Shown: piece after piece, positions 53,493 to 62,456 of the stretch
Numbering within the stretch: position 1 is the first letter of the stretch
How the letters are laid out: each line of letters begins with the position of its first letter
NCBI RefSeq assembly: GCF_042850945.1
Contig: NZ_AP031496.1
Coordinates: 5,456,001-5,520,000 of the forward strand
Direction of reading: 5' to 3'
DNA: 64,000 nt
From: Halioxenophilus aromaticivorans
Lineage (GTDB): Bacteria > Pseudomonadota > Gammaproteobacteria > Pseudomonadales > Cellvibrionaceae
Notes under the pieces: model-generated
Database searches by the model: none
What the model was told of the DNA's origin: nothing
What the model saw: only the letters and a program-made list of their open reading frames with translations
Translations under genes and position numbers: made by a program

Positions 53493-56060
53493 ATGGCCCA
53501 ACAACAAACACAAACCACCGGCCCAGCGCCCGAACCGCTGCGCTATGACGCCACTGGCGGCCAAGATGAAGCCTTGGCATCCGATGGCAGGCTGCTGCCC
53601 CAATGGCAACAATTGTTGTCTCGCGTTGAAGAAATGGGCGTGGTGGGATTAGCCGATCGCACCGATAAAATTCGCCGCATACTGCGCGACGACGGCGCCA
53701 TCTACAGTGCCGCCGGGCGCACCTCGGTTTGGGGGCTGGACCCGCTGCCAATTGTTTTGTCCGCCGATCAATGGCGAGAAATCGAAGTGGGCCTGGTAGA
53801 GCGTGCCCAGCTGTTGGATTTCGTCTTAAAAGACCTCTACGGCAACCAAGAGATCATCCGTCGAGGCTTGGTGCCACCAGAGGCCATTTACAACCACCCT
53901 GGGTTTATTCGCGCCTGCCATCACACCCACTTACCTGGCCAGCATCAGCTAATATTGTACGCCGCAGATCTTATCCGCACACCGGATGGCCGCATTATGG
54001 TACTCAGCGACCGCACCCAGGCCCCATCGGGCACCGGTTATGCGCTGGAAAACCGCCTGGTAATGCAGCGGGTATTCCCACTGATGTTCCGCGAAAGCGG
54101 CATTCGCATGTTGCGCAGCTTCTTTAACACTATGCGCAACCAGATGGTGCGCTTGGCCCCCACCAAGAACCTGCGCAATGGCGAGGGCCCCAGGATTGTT
54201 ATCCTCACTCCCGGCTCCTACAGCGAAACCTTTTTCGAACACGCCTTTTTAGCCAACTACCTGGGCTATCCCCTGGTACAGGGCAAAGACCTTACCGTGC
54301 GCAAAGGCCACGTGTGGATGAAAACCCTGGACGGTCTGTCTCGGGTTGATGTGATTCTGCGCCGGGTGGACGACTCCTACTGCGACCCAGTAGAACTGCG
54401 CGGTGATTCTCAGCTGGGCGTGCCCGGCCTACTGGAAGTGGTGCGAGCCGGTAACGTATCCATAGCCAACCCACTGGGCAGCGGCATTTTAGAAGCCGGC
54501 GCCTTAATGAAGTACCTACCGGCCATTAGCGAACACTTTTTTGGCAAAACCCTGCGCCTACCCAGCGCCCCCACTTACTGGTGCGGCGATAAAGACGACT
54601 GCGATTACGTCATCAATAACCTGCGGCAAATGCGCATCAAACCGGCCCAGGGCCACTTCGACAGCCACGCCATCTATGGCAGCAGCCTGTCGGAGAACGA
54701 GCTCAACGATTTGTCGCTGCAAATACAGCAAACCCCCGCCAATTTCGTTGCCCAGGATTATATTCAGCCAGTTACCGGCCCCTGCTGGCGCAACAACAGT
54801 CTACAACCCAGGCCCTTCGCCCTGCGTACCTTCGCCGTGGCTGACGAACAAGGCTATAAGGTCATGCCTGGCGGTCTAACCCGCGCCGCCGCCAACGCCC
54901 GCGACCAATTAATCTCTAACCAACTGGGTGCCGTCAGTAAAGACACCTGGGTGGAGCTACCCAGCGAGCAAGACGAAGCCAACGCCCCCGCGGCACCGCC
55001 GCCGTTGATGAACCGAACCGTGGACAGCAGCTTGCCTAGCCGGGTGGTGGAAAACCTGTTTTGGGTGGGGCGCTATGCCGAACGCAGTGATATGTCCCTG
55101 AGGCTGCTGCGCACGGTGTTTATGCAGCTCAATGGCGCCAACCAACTGCCGGCGGAAGCCGAGCGGCAACTCCTGTATTCCGTTACTCAGCTCACCATGA
55201 CCTACCCCGGCTTCACCGAAGCCAAAGACGGCGTGTTCGAAAATCCAGAGCGAGAGCTCATGAGCGTGGTACTCGACCACAAACGCATGGGCAGCATCAG
55301 CAGCAGCCTGCGCAGTATGTTGCGTTCGTCGGCGGAGGTGCGCGAGATGTTGTCGTCGGATACCCAGCGGGTAATGAACGACATTGACGATGAAATTGAG
55401 CAGCTACACATTAACCTGCGCACCGGCATGTCCTCTGCTCCGGAAGAAGCACTAGATCCACTGGTAACTGCACTGCTAGCCCTGGGCGGACTATTCAGCG
55501 ACAGCATGTTCCGTGGTATGAGCTGGCACTTTTTAGAGATTGGCCGCGGCATTGAAAAGGTGTACCAACTCACCACGCTGATGCGCTCGTTGCTGGTGCC
55601 AGCCTGCTCGCTGGACGAATCCGAAGCTGCCTGTGTGGAATCGATCCTATCAACCACCGAAGGGTTAACCACCTTTAGACGCCGCTTCCGCAACGACGCC
55701 AGCCTCTACAACGTGCTGGCAACGCTGATGCTGGATCGCACCAACCCGCGTTCTTTAATTTACCAACTTGAGCAACTCAAGCGCTTTGTTGGAGCTCTAC
55801 CCAAAACCCGAACCGCCGCGCCGGAGTCTTCCCGGGAAGAGCGCGCAATGATTGAGGCCATTGCCAACTTGCAACTGGCGGATTTAACCAAACTAATTGA
55901 AGTTAATCGCAAAAAACCCAACGTGCGCAGCCAGCTAGACCAACTGCTGGTGCGCCTGCAAGAATTGATGGACACCACCGCCACGGCCATCAGCGACGTG
56001 TACTTTGACCACGCCGCCGGTCCACAACAATTGGTGCAAAACCCCTGGGTGATTGATTAA
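53493..56060 (+). CDS. circularly permuted ATP-grasp fused to alpha-E domain
   Basis: An 855-residue fusion of two families often found as separate neighbours. The circularly permuted ATP-grasp type 2 domain (DUF404/DUF407, about residues 60-500) shows NHPGFIRACH, ILTPGSYSETFFEHAFLANYLG, VDVILRRVDDSYCDPVELR, NPLGSGILEAGALMKYLP and FVAQDYIQPV. The alpha-E domain (DUF403, about 505-840) begins SSLPSRVVENLFWVGRYAERSD. ATP-grasp enzymes form amide or peptide bonds, and this group is predicted to make or modify small peptides. The transglutaminase gene follows after 18 bases. Confidence 0.92.
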   Translation: MAQQQTQTTGPAPEPLRYDATGGQDEALASDGRLLPQWQQLLSRVEEMGVVGLADRTDKIRRILRDDGAIYSAAGRTSVWGLDPLPIVLSADQWREIEVGLVERAQLLDFVLKDLYGNQEIIRRGLVPPEAIYNHPGFIRACHHTHLPGQHQLILYAADLIRTPDGRIMVLSDRTQAPSGTGYALENRLVMQRVFPLMFRESGIRMLRSFFNTMRNQMVRLAPTKNLRNGEGPRIVILTPGSYSETFFEHAFLANYLGYPLVQGKDLTVRKGHVWMKTLDGLSRVDVILRRVDDSYCDPVELRGDSQLGVPGLLEVVRAGNVSIANPLGSGILEAGALMKYLPAISEHFFGKTLRLPSAPTYWCGDKDDCDYVINNLRQMRIKPAQGHFDSHAIYGSSLSENELNDLSLQIQQTPANFVAQDYIQPVTGPCWRNNSLQPRPFALRTFAVADEQGYKVMPGGLTRAAANARDQLISNQLGAVSKDTWVELPSEQDEANAPAAPPPLMNRTVDSSLPSRVVENLFWVGRYAERSDMSLRLLRTVFMQLNGANQLPAEAERQLLYSVTQLTMTYPGFTEAKDGVFENPERELMSVVLDHKRMGSISSSLRSMLRSSAEVREMLSSDTQRVMNDIDDEIEQLHINLRTGMSSAPEEALDPLVTALLALGGLFSDSMFRGMSWHFLEIGRGIEKVYQLTTLMRSLLVPACSLDESEAACVESILSTTEGLTTFRRRFRNDASLYNVLATLMLDRTNPRSLIYQLEQLKRFVGALPKTRTAAPESSREERAMIEAIANLQLADLTKLIEVNRKKPNVRSQLDQLLVRLQELMDTTATAISDVYFDHAAGPQQLVQNPWVID

Positions 56061-56078
56061 CTTGGCTGTTAACAGATA

Positions 56079-56966
56079 ATGCTCTACAAAATACGACACA
56101 TAACTTGCTACAACTACAACACGCCGGTGAGCTTAGCCTACAACAACGCCTGCTTGTTGCCTCGTAACACCGAATACCAAACCTGTTTGGACCACAAGCT
56201 CAACATATCGCCCAAAGCCAGCACCATTGCCAAGCGCAAAGATTACTTTGGCAACAATGTGTTCAATTTTTGCTTGGAAGACCCACACAAAGAACTGAAA
56301 GTGGATATCCAATCCACAGTGCGTATTGCCGATGTTCGATTAATCGACATGAACCTGGATATTGGAAACAGCTGGGAATACGCCCTGGAGTTGCTGCGCT
56401 CCTCGAAGGACGAAGCCACCCTGCGAGCCCGTGAATACGCCATGGATAGCAGCGTGATTCGAGCCAACGACGAGCTGGCCAAATACGCCGCGCCGTCGTT
56501 CACCCCCAATCGGCCACTGTTATCCGCCGCCCGCGATCTTACCCACCGTATCTACACCGATTTCGCCTACGACCCAGGGTTTACCACGGTAAGCACCCCT
56601 CTGGCCGATGTGTTAAAACATCGCAGAGGTGTGTGCCAAGACTTTGCCCACCTCGCTATTGGCTGTTTGCGCGCTTTGGGCTTTGCCTGCCGATACGTCA
56701 GCGGTTACCTAGAAACCCTACCGCCCCCCGGCAAGGAAAAGCTGGTCGGCAGCGATGCGTCACACGCTTGGTTTTCGGTCTATTCACCCGGGGAAGGCTG
56801 GTTCGAATTCGACCCCACCAACGACAATATGCCCTCCAAGCAACACATCACCACCGCCTGGGGCCGGGACTACACCGACGTTGCGCCATTAAAAGGCGTG
56901 ATCTTTGAAGGTGGGGGCTCACAAACCCTGTCGGTCTCGGTAGACGTGGCTCGCCTGGAGGGTTAA
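56079..56966 (+). CDS. transglutaminase-like cysteine peptidase
   Basis: A 295-residue protein with an N-terminal beta domain (Bact_transglu_N, about 1-85: IRHITCYNYNTPVSLAYNNACLLPR) and a transglutaminase core. The catalytic Cys is in RRGVCQDFAHL (about 186), His in SHAWFSVY (about 228) and Asp in EFDPTND (about 245), so the triad is complete. It is coupled to the ATP-grasp/alpha-E gene. In this genomic partnership it is predicted to process or cross-link a peptide rather than act as a classical transglutaminase. No proteasome-like subunit is next to it. Confidence 0.9.
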   Translation: MLYKIRHITCYNYNTPVSLAYNNACLLPRNTEYQTCLDHKLNISPKASTIAKRKDYFGNNVFNFCLEDPHKELKVDIQSTVRIADVRLIDMNLDIGNSWEYALELLRSSKDEATLRAREYAMDSSVIRANDELAKYAAPSFTPNRPLLSAARDLTHRIYTDFAYDPGFTTVSTPLADVLKHRRGVCQDFAHLAIGCLRALGFACRYVSGYLETLPPPGKEKLVGSDASHAWFSVYSPGEGWFEFDPTNDNMPSKQHITTAWGRDYTDVAPLKGVIFEGGGSQTLSVSVDVARLEG

Positions 56967-57134
56967 CGGGCACCGGTTCGCACTGGGCGGTAGCGTTGAT
57001 GGCCACTATCCAACCGCTAGTCGAGATGAACGACAATATAAAAATAAAACACGTCAAGGAGTGGCTGATGTCATATTCTGAATTACACTAAAGGCGAATG
57101 ACTTTTTTGTATTGGAAACCATAAGGCAAGGAAT

Positions 57135-58139
57135 ATGACCCACCGCCATACGGTGCAGCAAGCCAATGTAATCTCAGCCAAAAGCATCGAGTTTTTAGGC
57201 AAGTACGAAATCCCCGCCATGCCGACCAACTTCGCCGTGGCTTACGAACTGATGCTGGGTAAAAACGACCCTTTGCTATCCTCCGTGCGTGACCTCGCCG
57301 ACAAAGACATGCTGGATGCGTTTCGTTTCCAGGAGCTGTATTCCACCTTTATCGACAAACGCCCTGACATTAATGAACAAATGATCAATCCAATTGCGCA
57401 TTTGTTGGGCACCATGATGACCGCCTGTGCGCAGTCGTCCAAAACCGTGGACCGCTACCAACGCCAACTCAATGAGGGCGGCGATGCGCTGGAAGAACAG
57501 GCCGCGGACCCACAAGAAATTATTAAAGCCTTGGCGCAAGCCACACAACAAGTGCGCGACGAGCAAACGCAAATGAACGCCCGCCTCACCGAGGCTGAAA
57601 AAGAAGTCAAAACCCTACGTACCAATTTAGAACAGTTGGAAATCGAAGCCATTACTGACCCGCTATCAGAGCTGAGCAACCGCAAGGGGTTGGAAAGAGT
57701 ATTGGAAGATAATCCCATTTGCGCCGAGCATAACTGCCTGGGATTATTTGACATTGATCACTTTAAAAAGATTAACGACAACTACGGCCACAACTTTGGC
57801 GATTACGTCATCAAACAAGTCGCTCGGGAAATTAAAAACCACATACGTGGCTCCGACATTGCCGTGCGTTGGGGCGGCGAAGAGTTTTTATTAATACTGC
57901 GCGATACCGACTTAAAAGGAGCGGTATTTGTGGGCAACAAAATTCGCGAAGCCATACGCGCCCTGCGCTGGAAAAACACCCGCACCGGCGAGCAATTACC
58001 ACCGGTGACGATATCCGGTGGCGTTACCCAGATGGACCCAACTAACCTACTGCTGAAAGACCTAGACGCCACGGTCGAACGAGCAGACCAAAGCCTCTAC
58101 CGAGCCAAGCAAAGCGGCCGTAATTTAATCTGCGCCTAG
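57135..58139 (+). CDS. GGDEF-domain diguanylate cyclase
   Basis: A 334-residue cytoplasmic cyclase making cyclic di-GMP. The N-terminal region (about 1-120) is helical and of unknown type, followed by a coiled coil (about 120-170, rich in Glu/Gln/Leu). The GGDEF domain (about 172-334) has the active-site variant GGEEF (about 247), DPLSELSNRKGLERVL and LFDIDHFKKINDNYGHNFGD. A canonical RxxD inhibitory site was not identified with confidence. It lies 168 bases after the transglutaminase gene on the same strand. Confidence 0.92.
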   Translation: MTHRHTVQQANVISAKSIEFLGKYEIPAMPTNFAVAYELMLGKNDPLLSSVRDLADKDMLDAFRFQELYSTFIDKRPDINEQMINPIAHLLGTMMTACAQSSKTVDRYQRQLNEGGDALEEQAADPQEIIKALAQATQQVRDEQTQMNARLTEAEKEVKTLRTNLEQLEIEAITDPLSELSNRKGLERVLEDNPICAEHNCLGLFDIDHFKKINDNYGHNFGDYVIKQVAREIKNHIRGSDIAVRWGGEEFLLILRDTDLKGAVFVGNKIREAIRALRWKNTRTGEQLPPVTISGGVTQMDPTNLLLKDLDATVERADQSLYRAKQSGRNLICA

Positions 58140-58193
58140 GGCCTGCCACTTGGCCCTAGCAGTTGGTAACCGCGGGGCTAAGCCTTGCGGTTA
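58136..58193 (+). terminator. two consecutive hairpins after the GGDEF gene
   Basis: CTAGGGCC / GGCCCTAG (58136-58159, overlapping the stop codon) is followed by TAACCGC / GCGGTTA (58167-58193) enclosing a smaller GGCT/AGCC stem. No T-run is present, so termination would be rho-dependent or the structures protect the mRNA end. Confidence 0.5.
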
Positions 58194-58247
58194 GCTTCCA
58201 ACCCAAAGGTCTGTTTCCAACCAGACGCACACCTTTGCCATCGCCGT

Positions 58248-58916
58248 TTATAAATTAATGCGCTGCCGCTTAATCACGTCGTAGCTTATGTCTAAGCTTA
58301 CCGGCTGCTCGGTGGCAAAGGCTTGCGAATCTATGGTGACGGTAAGGGTTTTAGAGCGTGCAAACGCGCTGGGCGCGTCCTTACACACCAATTGCAATTG
58401 AGCCGTTTCGCCAGGCTGAATATTCTGCTGGTTGTGGTTAAGCGCCAGTACCTTAAATTGCTTCCCACGCTGATCGGCAACTGAGAAATAGTCGGTTTTT
58501 AGATCGCTCAGCTGCAACGGTTGCGACGCCGTGGCGGCTACGCTAACGGTGAGGTCGTAAACGGTTTGCGACTCGGTGCGAAAGTTTTTGCCAGAGCCGA
58601 CTTTTTCGCGGGTTTCTTTGATCAGCGCACCGGAAATAGCCACCTCCACCATAAGCTCGCGGTATTGGTCGTCTTTCACCACCGGCGCTAAACCCACGTA
58701 GCTCCACCTGCCGTCGGCCTTAAGCACAACCCTACGGCCTTCGGCGGTATCCAAATAAATGTCGTCCGACACGCGCTCCCAGGAGCCATCGTCGTTTAAA
58801 CGGATTTGTGTACCGTCGCCGTTGAGGATAATTTCTTCGGCAACAACGGGGTTGGCCGTAAGCGCATTAGCGATGATCGCCGCGCCCGCAGTGGTAAGAG
58901 AGATTTTTTTTATCAT
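58248..58916 (-). CDS. DUF3157-like periplasmic protein
   Basis: A 222-residue exported protein. A signal peptide (about 1-26, ending VVAEE) precedes two short repeats of a conserved beta motif: ILNGDGTQIRLNDDGSWERV and VVLKADGRWSYVG. These recall the DUF3157 family of vibrios and alteromonads. The rest is beta-rich (DLTVSVAATASQPLQLSDLK) and could be an immunoglobulin-like domain. The function is unknown. Confidence 0.55.
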   Translation of the reverse strand: MIKKISLTTAGAAIIANALTANPVVAEEIILNGDGTQIRLNDDGSWERVSDDIYLDTAEGRRVVLKADGRWSYVGLAPVVKDDQYRELMVEVAISGALIKETREKVGSGKNFRTESQTVYDLTVSVAATASQPLQLSDLKTDYFSVADQRGKQFKVLALNHNQQNIQPGETAQLQLVCKDAPSAFARSKTLTVTIDSQAFATEQPVSLDISYDVIKRQRINL

Positions 58917-58955
58917 AAAAATAGTTCGTAAATGTTAGAAACGTGTTGTGTGTTA

Positions 58956-59636
58956 CTAACCAACCAATTGCTCGGAGAAGCCGGCTTGCAGTAACACTTG
59001 GTAAGCTTGCATCACCCCCTCGGGAATTGCCACCGGCGGTAGCCAACCCCGCTGCGGATAATGCACCAACCGGTTAATTTCCCCCACCATAGAATGCCTC
59101 ACCCCAGGCAGAGTCTGCTGGGCAGACACAAATTGAGCGTAAGTTAACGGTGGGCTCGCCAATAAAAATGCTTGCTCTGGTTGCCACCGTTGTAGCGTGG
59201 CCGCCACCCGTGGGCGATATATATTTCGGCAAACCACCAGTAAAGGCTCGCTACCACTAAACTCGGCAACCGGCCCGGTGCGGAAAAATTCGAAACTGCG
59301 GGTAACGTTTTCCGCCGTGTTGGTGGCCGTGGGCTCACAATACAGGTGTTCCTTTGGCACACCCTGGGCGTGAGCAATATCAGCAAACACGCTGGCTTCT
59401 GTGTCATTGGATTGCGCAAATTGTGTTTTGGTCACCCGGCCGCGGCCACCGCTAAAAAGTAAATGCTGAGCCCTGCCCTGGTGATATAGCTGGGCACTGT
59501 ACTCGGCAACCCGCGTATCGGCACAGCCCATGACCAATAGCCACCGGCACGGTGCTAGCGGTTGCAGCTGATAACTGTTTAAATATTGCCAAAGCGTCGC
59601 CTCGGCCTGGGCCAATTTATTCACGCGGCCTCGCAC
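58956..59636 (-). CDS. YdcF-like DUF218 protein
   Basis: A 226-residue protein of the DUF218/YdcF (SanA-ElyC) superfamily. Signatures are LLVMGCADTRVAEYSAQLY (about 32), LLFSGGRGR (about 60), DTEASVFADIAHAQGVPKEHLYCEPTATNTAENV (about 75-110) and LLVVCRNIYRPRVAATLQRW. It lacks a membrane anchor and so resembles YdcF, which binds S-adenosylmethionine, rather than ElyC. The reaction is not known. It is followed on the same strand by the DUF3157-like gene. Confidence 0.82.
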   Translation of the reverse strand: MRGRVNKLAQAEATLWQYLNSYQLQPLAPCRWLLVMGCADTRVAEYSAQLYHQGRAQHLLFSGGRGRVTKTQFAQSNDTEASVFADIAHAQGVPKEHLYCEPTATNTAENVTRSFEFFRTGPVAEFSGSEPLLVVCRNIYRPRVAATLQRWQPEQAFLLASPPLTYAQFVSAQQTLPGVRHSMVGEINRLVHYPQRGWLPPVAIPEGVMQAYQVLLQAGFSEQLVG

Positions 59637-59651
59637 AAAAAATCAGCCCGC

Positions 59652-60731
59652 TTAGTGGCCGGTAGCACTGCCCGGCGCCAAATCCTCTGCCCAGCCTTCG
59701 TAGGGCACATAACCTAACATGGTACCGGGGTGTTTATCGGTTACCATTAAAAAGCCGACGTCCTCAAAGCGAACAATGCCTTCCCAATTGCGACCATTAC
59801 GCTCGGTCAGCAACAAATTAATGGGGGCTCGGCCGGTGGTGGTGACTTCGGTTCCAGTCCACTGCAGTTCTATTAAGCGCTCAACGTGTTTGCTTTTGGC
59901 GTGGCTAGCACCCTGGCCATATTCTTGCCAAAAGGCGTCGTGGTCGCGCTGAATGGACACATCCCCCGCCCAAAGATAATTAATCACCCAAAACTTACCG
60001 TCGTCGCTGGCGGCGGTGGCATCGGTGATGCGGTAGGGCACATCCACCATGGGCACCTTGCCAATGCTGCGCAGGGATTTTTCCACCAACAGTGCCTGCG
60101 GTTTGCCGGTAATTTGTAAATCGGCGCTGTTGACTTCGTGCAGGCTCAATAGGCCTTGCTCGGTAATCACTAGGGCCTCGTTGCCTTTGTTGGCGATTTT
60201 GGTTTGGCTTAAGTGACGCTGGGATACCTCATCAATGCGCCACACCCCGGCTTCATAAAGTGCCGTGGCCAGCACCGTGGCCTCGCGCCTACCCCAGCGG
60301 TTTATCTCTATGGCCAAAAAAGCTTTATTACCTTCACAGGCAAAGGCTTCAATGCCTTGGTAACCGCTCAGTGCCTCCAGCTTTTGGTTTTCTTTAACCG
60401 TTACCGGCAGCGGCGCCAGCGGTTTGGCTGGTGTGCCTTTGTTTAGGGTGGTTAGGTATTCAGTGACTTCACTGCGAGTAAGGCGATAAAACTGGCCGCT
60501 GGTGGGATCGTTGGGACGATTAAAATTCAAATACTGCGGTATCAACCAAAGATAGTCACCACACCAACCCAAGGCGGATAATTCGGCGTTGGGTGTAGCA
60601 ATAGAGCCGGATAACTCAATATTGGTGACCAAGGTTTCATTGGCGGGGGGGTAATCCTCAGCGCTGGCTGGCAGACTAAAACAACTAACAACACAAACTA
60701 AATAAACCAGCCAGGCGTGAAAATTTTTCAT
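59652..60731 (-). CDS. exported phytase-like/SdiA-regulated-like beta-propeller protein
   Basis: A 359-residue secreted protein. A signal peptide (about 1-25, FSLPASAE) is visible. The mature part has the recurring strand pattern of a propeller, with WCGDYLWLIPQYLNF, GIEAFACEGNKAFLAIE, GNEALVITEQGLLSL and GRNWEGIVRFEDVGFLMVTDKHPGTMLGYVP. The last resembles the esterase-like phytase/SdiA-regulated groups. The assignment is weak. The 119-residue membrane gene ends two bases before this gene's start on the minus strand, so the two are translationally coupled. Confidence 0.5.
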   Translation of the reverse strand: MKNFHAWLVYLVCVVSCFSLPASAEDYPPANETLVTNIELSGSIATPNAELSALGWCGDYLWLIPQYLNFNRPNDPTSGQFYRLTRSEVTEYLTTLNKGTPAKPLAPLPVTVKENQKLEALSGYQGIEAFACEGNKAFLAIEINRWGRREATVLATALYEAGVWRIDEVSQRHLSQTKIANKGNEALVITEQGLLSLHEVNSADLQITGKPQALLVEKSLRSIGKVPMVDVPYRITDATAASDDGKFWVINYLWAGDVSIQRDHDAFWQEYGQGASHAKSKHVERLIELQWTGTEVTTTGRAPINLLLTERNGRNWEGIVRFEDVGFLMVTDKHPGTMLGYVPYEGWAEDLAPGSATGH

Positions 60732-60733
60732 AA

Positions 60734-61093
60734 CTAAGACGGCATCCCTTGCTCATCATCGGGGGGAGAAACAGATTTAATAGCGACTTTTTCGTGCAAT
60801 AAGATGGCCAGGGCCACACCTAAAAAGCACATGCCCCGCGCTGCGGACTTCCAAGTTTCCGGGTACACTGCGGAGTAATCGTCGGTGGCTAAACGCATAA
60901 GGCCAAAGAACCAAGCGGCGGCAACAAAATAGCCCCAACGCCTACGCATAACCACACCGGCTACACAGCCTACGGCGGCGACGCCCATAACATAACCAAA
61001 GGTATCTGCGGTGCTAACCCAAAACGCACCACCGGCTAATATCAATGCGGCGAAGATATAATTTAATACAAGAAAAAGACAACTTGGTTTCAT
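60734..61093 (-). CDS. small four-helix membrane protein
   Basis: A 119-residue inner-membrane protein with about four hydrophobic segments (LFLVLNYIFAALILAGGAFWV, FGYVMGVAAVGCVAGVVM, WGYFVAAAWFFGLMRL, GMCFLGVALAILL) and a short charged tail. No family is recognised. It ends two bases before the phytase-like gene in the same direction. Confidence 0.6.
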   Translation of the reverse strand: MKPSCLFLVLNYIFAALILAGGAFWVSTADTFGYVMGVAAVGCVAGVVMRRRWGYFVAAAWFFGLMRLATDDYSAVYPETWKSAARGMCFLGVALAILLHEKVAIKSVSPPDDEQGMPS

Positions 61094-61138
61094 TGTTAAA
61101 TACTATTTGAGGAGTTAACAGTAGCAAAGGCCATCAAT

Positions 61139-62425
61139 TTACCGGTGCGGCGCCGAAGACTCATCGCCGGCTAACATCAGTTTGATGATTTGCTGTTTCA
61201 GCCAACCCATTCGGTTAACCCGGCGCAGGCCCACATTACGCAGCAACCGCACGGGCAGCGCCGTGGCGCCAAATAACCGCTTAAACCCTTCCATAACGGC
61301 CAAGGCCAACAGATTGTGGCTTTTACGCCGGCGCTGATAACGGCGCAGAATGGATGCGTCGCCCAGGGATAAACTGCGGCGGCGGGCGCGGGCGATTTCT
61401 TCGGCCAACACCTGGGTATCGGCTAGGCCCAGGTTGACGCCCTGACCAGCCAGTGGATGAATACTGTGCGCCGCATCCCCTACCAACACCAAACCCGGTC
61501 GGTGGTAGTCACTGGCGTGGCGCGCCGTCAGCGCAAAGCTAAAGCGCTGGTCGCTGTGAGTTATCGCGCCCAGAGTATGTTCAAAGGCCCGGCTCAGTTG
61601 GTGATTGAACTCGGTTTCACTCAGCGCCATTAGCGCATCGGCTTGGTCGTTGGTTACCGACCAAACAATAGAGCTGGCGTGTTCTTCGCCCCCAGCTTGT
61701 GCCTCGGCTTGCAGCGGCAAAAACGCCAGCGGGCCGGTGGTTAAAAAGCGCTGCCAGGCGGTAAATTGGTGGGGCTTTTCAGTCACCACCGTGGTCACAA
61801 TGGCCTTGTGGCCATACTCCCACTGACGCAAGGGCATGGCCGCCAGCTCACGTATTTTTGAGCGCGCTCCGTCGGCTGCGATAATTAAATCCGCACTGAG
61901 CACGCGGCCGTCGGCCAAAATAATGTCTCTAACTTGCTCAGTGCCGCCCAAGGCTTCCACCTCGGCGTTATGCCAGCAATGGATGTGTTCGATTTGATTT
62001 ATCTGGTCATAAAGGGCGGCCTTCACCGCGCGGTTTTCGACGATGTGGCCCAAGTTAGCAGCATCTACTTCCGCGCAACTAAAATGGATAACACCGGTGC
62101 CATCGGCATCCCATACGTGCATATCGGTGTAGGCGCAGGCCCGGTCAGCTTGGATGGCAGCCCAGGCATCTAAGCTGTGTAGCAGTTGTTCCGATCGGCG
62201 CGTGAGTGCGACGACACGCGGGTCAAAGCCGCCGGGCTTAGATTTGGGCTCAAGATCAGGCTGGTCTGCGTTTACCGGAGCGCCGGCCTCCACCAAGGCG
62301 ATGGCCAGGGGCGTGGGCTTATCAATGGCTGCCAATTGCAGTGCCAGGGTAGCTCCTACCACACCGCCGCCAACGATAACGATATCAAATTTCACCGGGG
62401 CCGATTGGCTTTGCTCGTTCACCAT
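61139..62425 (-). CDS. ubiI: ubiquinone biosynthesis flavin hydroxylase, UbiI/VisC-like
   Basis: A 428-residue FAD-dependent aromatic hydroxylase of the UbiH/UbiI/UbiF family. Motifs present are VIVGGGVVGATLALQL (dinucleotide fold), LIIAADGARSKIREL (about 178, the DG motif) and LVLVGDAAHSIHPLAGQGVNLGLADTQVLAEEI (about 309-341). It lies directly behind ubiH, 31 bases apart, as in many gammaproteobacteria, where UbiI does C5 hydroxylation of the ubiquinone ring. Assignment to UbiI rather than UbiF rests mostly on this position. The Rossmann start is slightly extended by a 13-residue leader. Confidence 0.85.
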   Translation of the reverse strand: MVNEQSQSAPVKFDIVIVGGGVVGATLALQLAAIDKPTPLAIALVEAGAPVNADQPDLEPKSKPGGFDPRVVALTRRSEQLLHSLDAWAAIQADRACAYTDMHVWDADGTGVIHFSCAEVDAANLGHIVENRAVKAALYDQINQIEHIHCWHNAEVEALGGTEQVRDIILADGRVLSADLIIAADGARSKIRELAAMPLRQWEYGHKAIVTTVVTEKPHQFTAWQRFLTTGPLAFLPLQAEAQAGGEEHASSIVWSVTNDQADALMALSETEFNHQLSRAFEHTLGAITHSDQRFSFALTARHASDYHRPGLVLVGDAAHSIHPLAGQGVNLGLADTQVLAEEIARARRRSLSLGDASILRRYQRRRKSHNLLALAVMEGFKRLFGATALPVRLLRNVGLRRVNRMGWLKQQIIKLMLAGDESSAPHR

Positions 62426-62456
62426 GCACGGGGTTCCTTGGTTTTACCGGTTGAGT

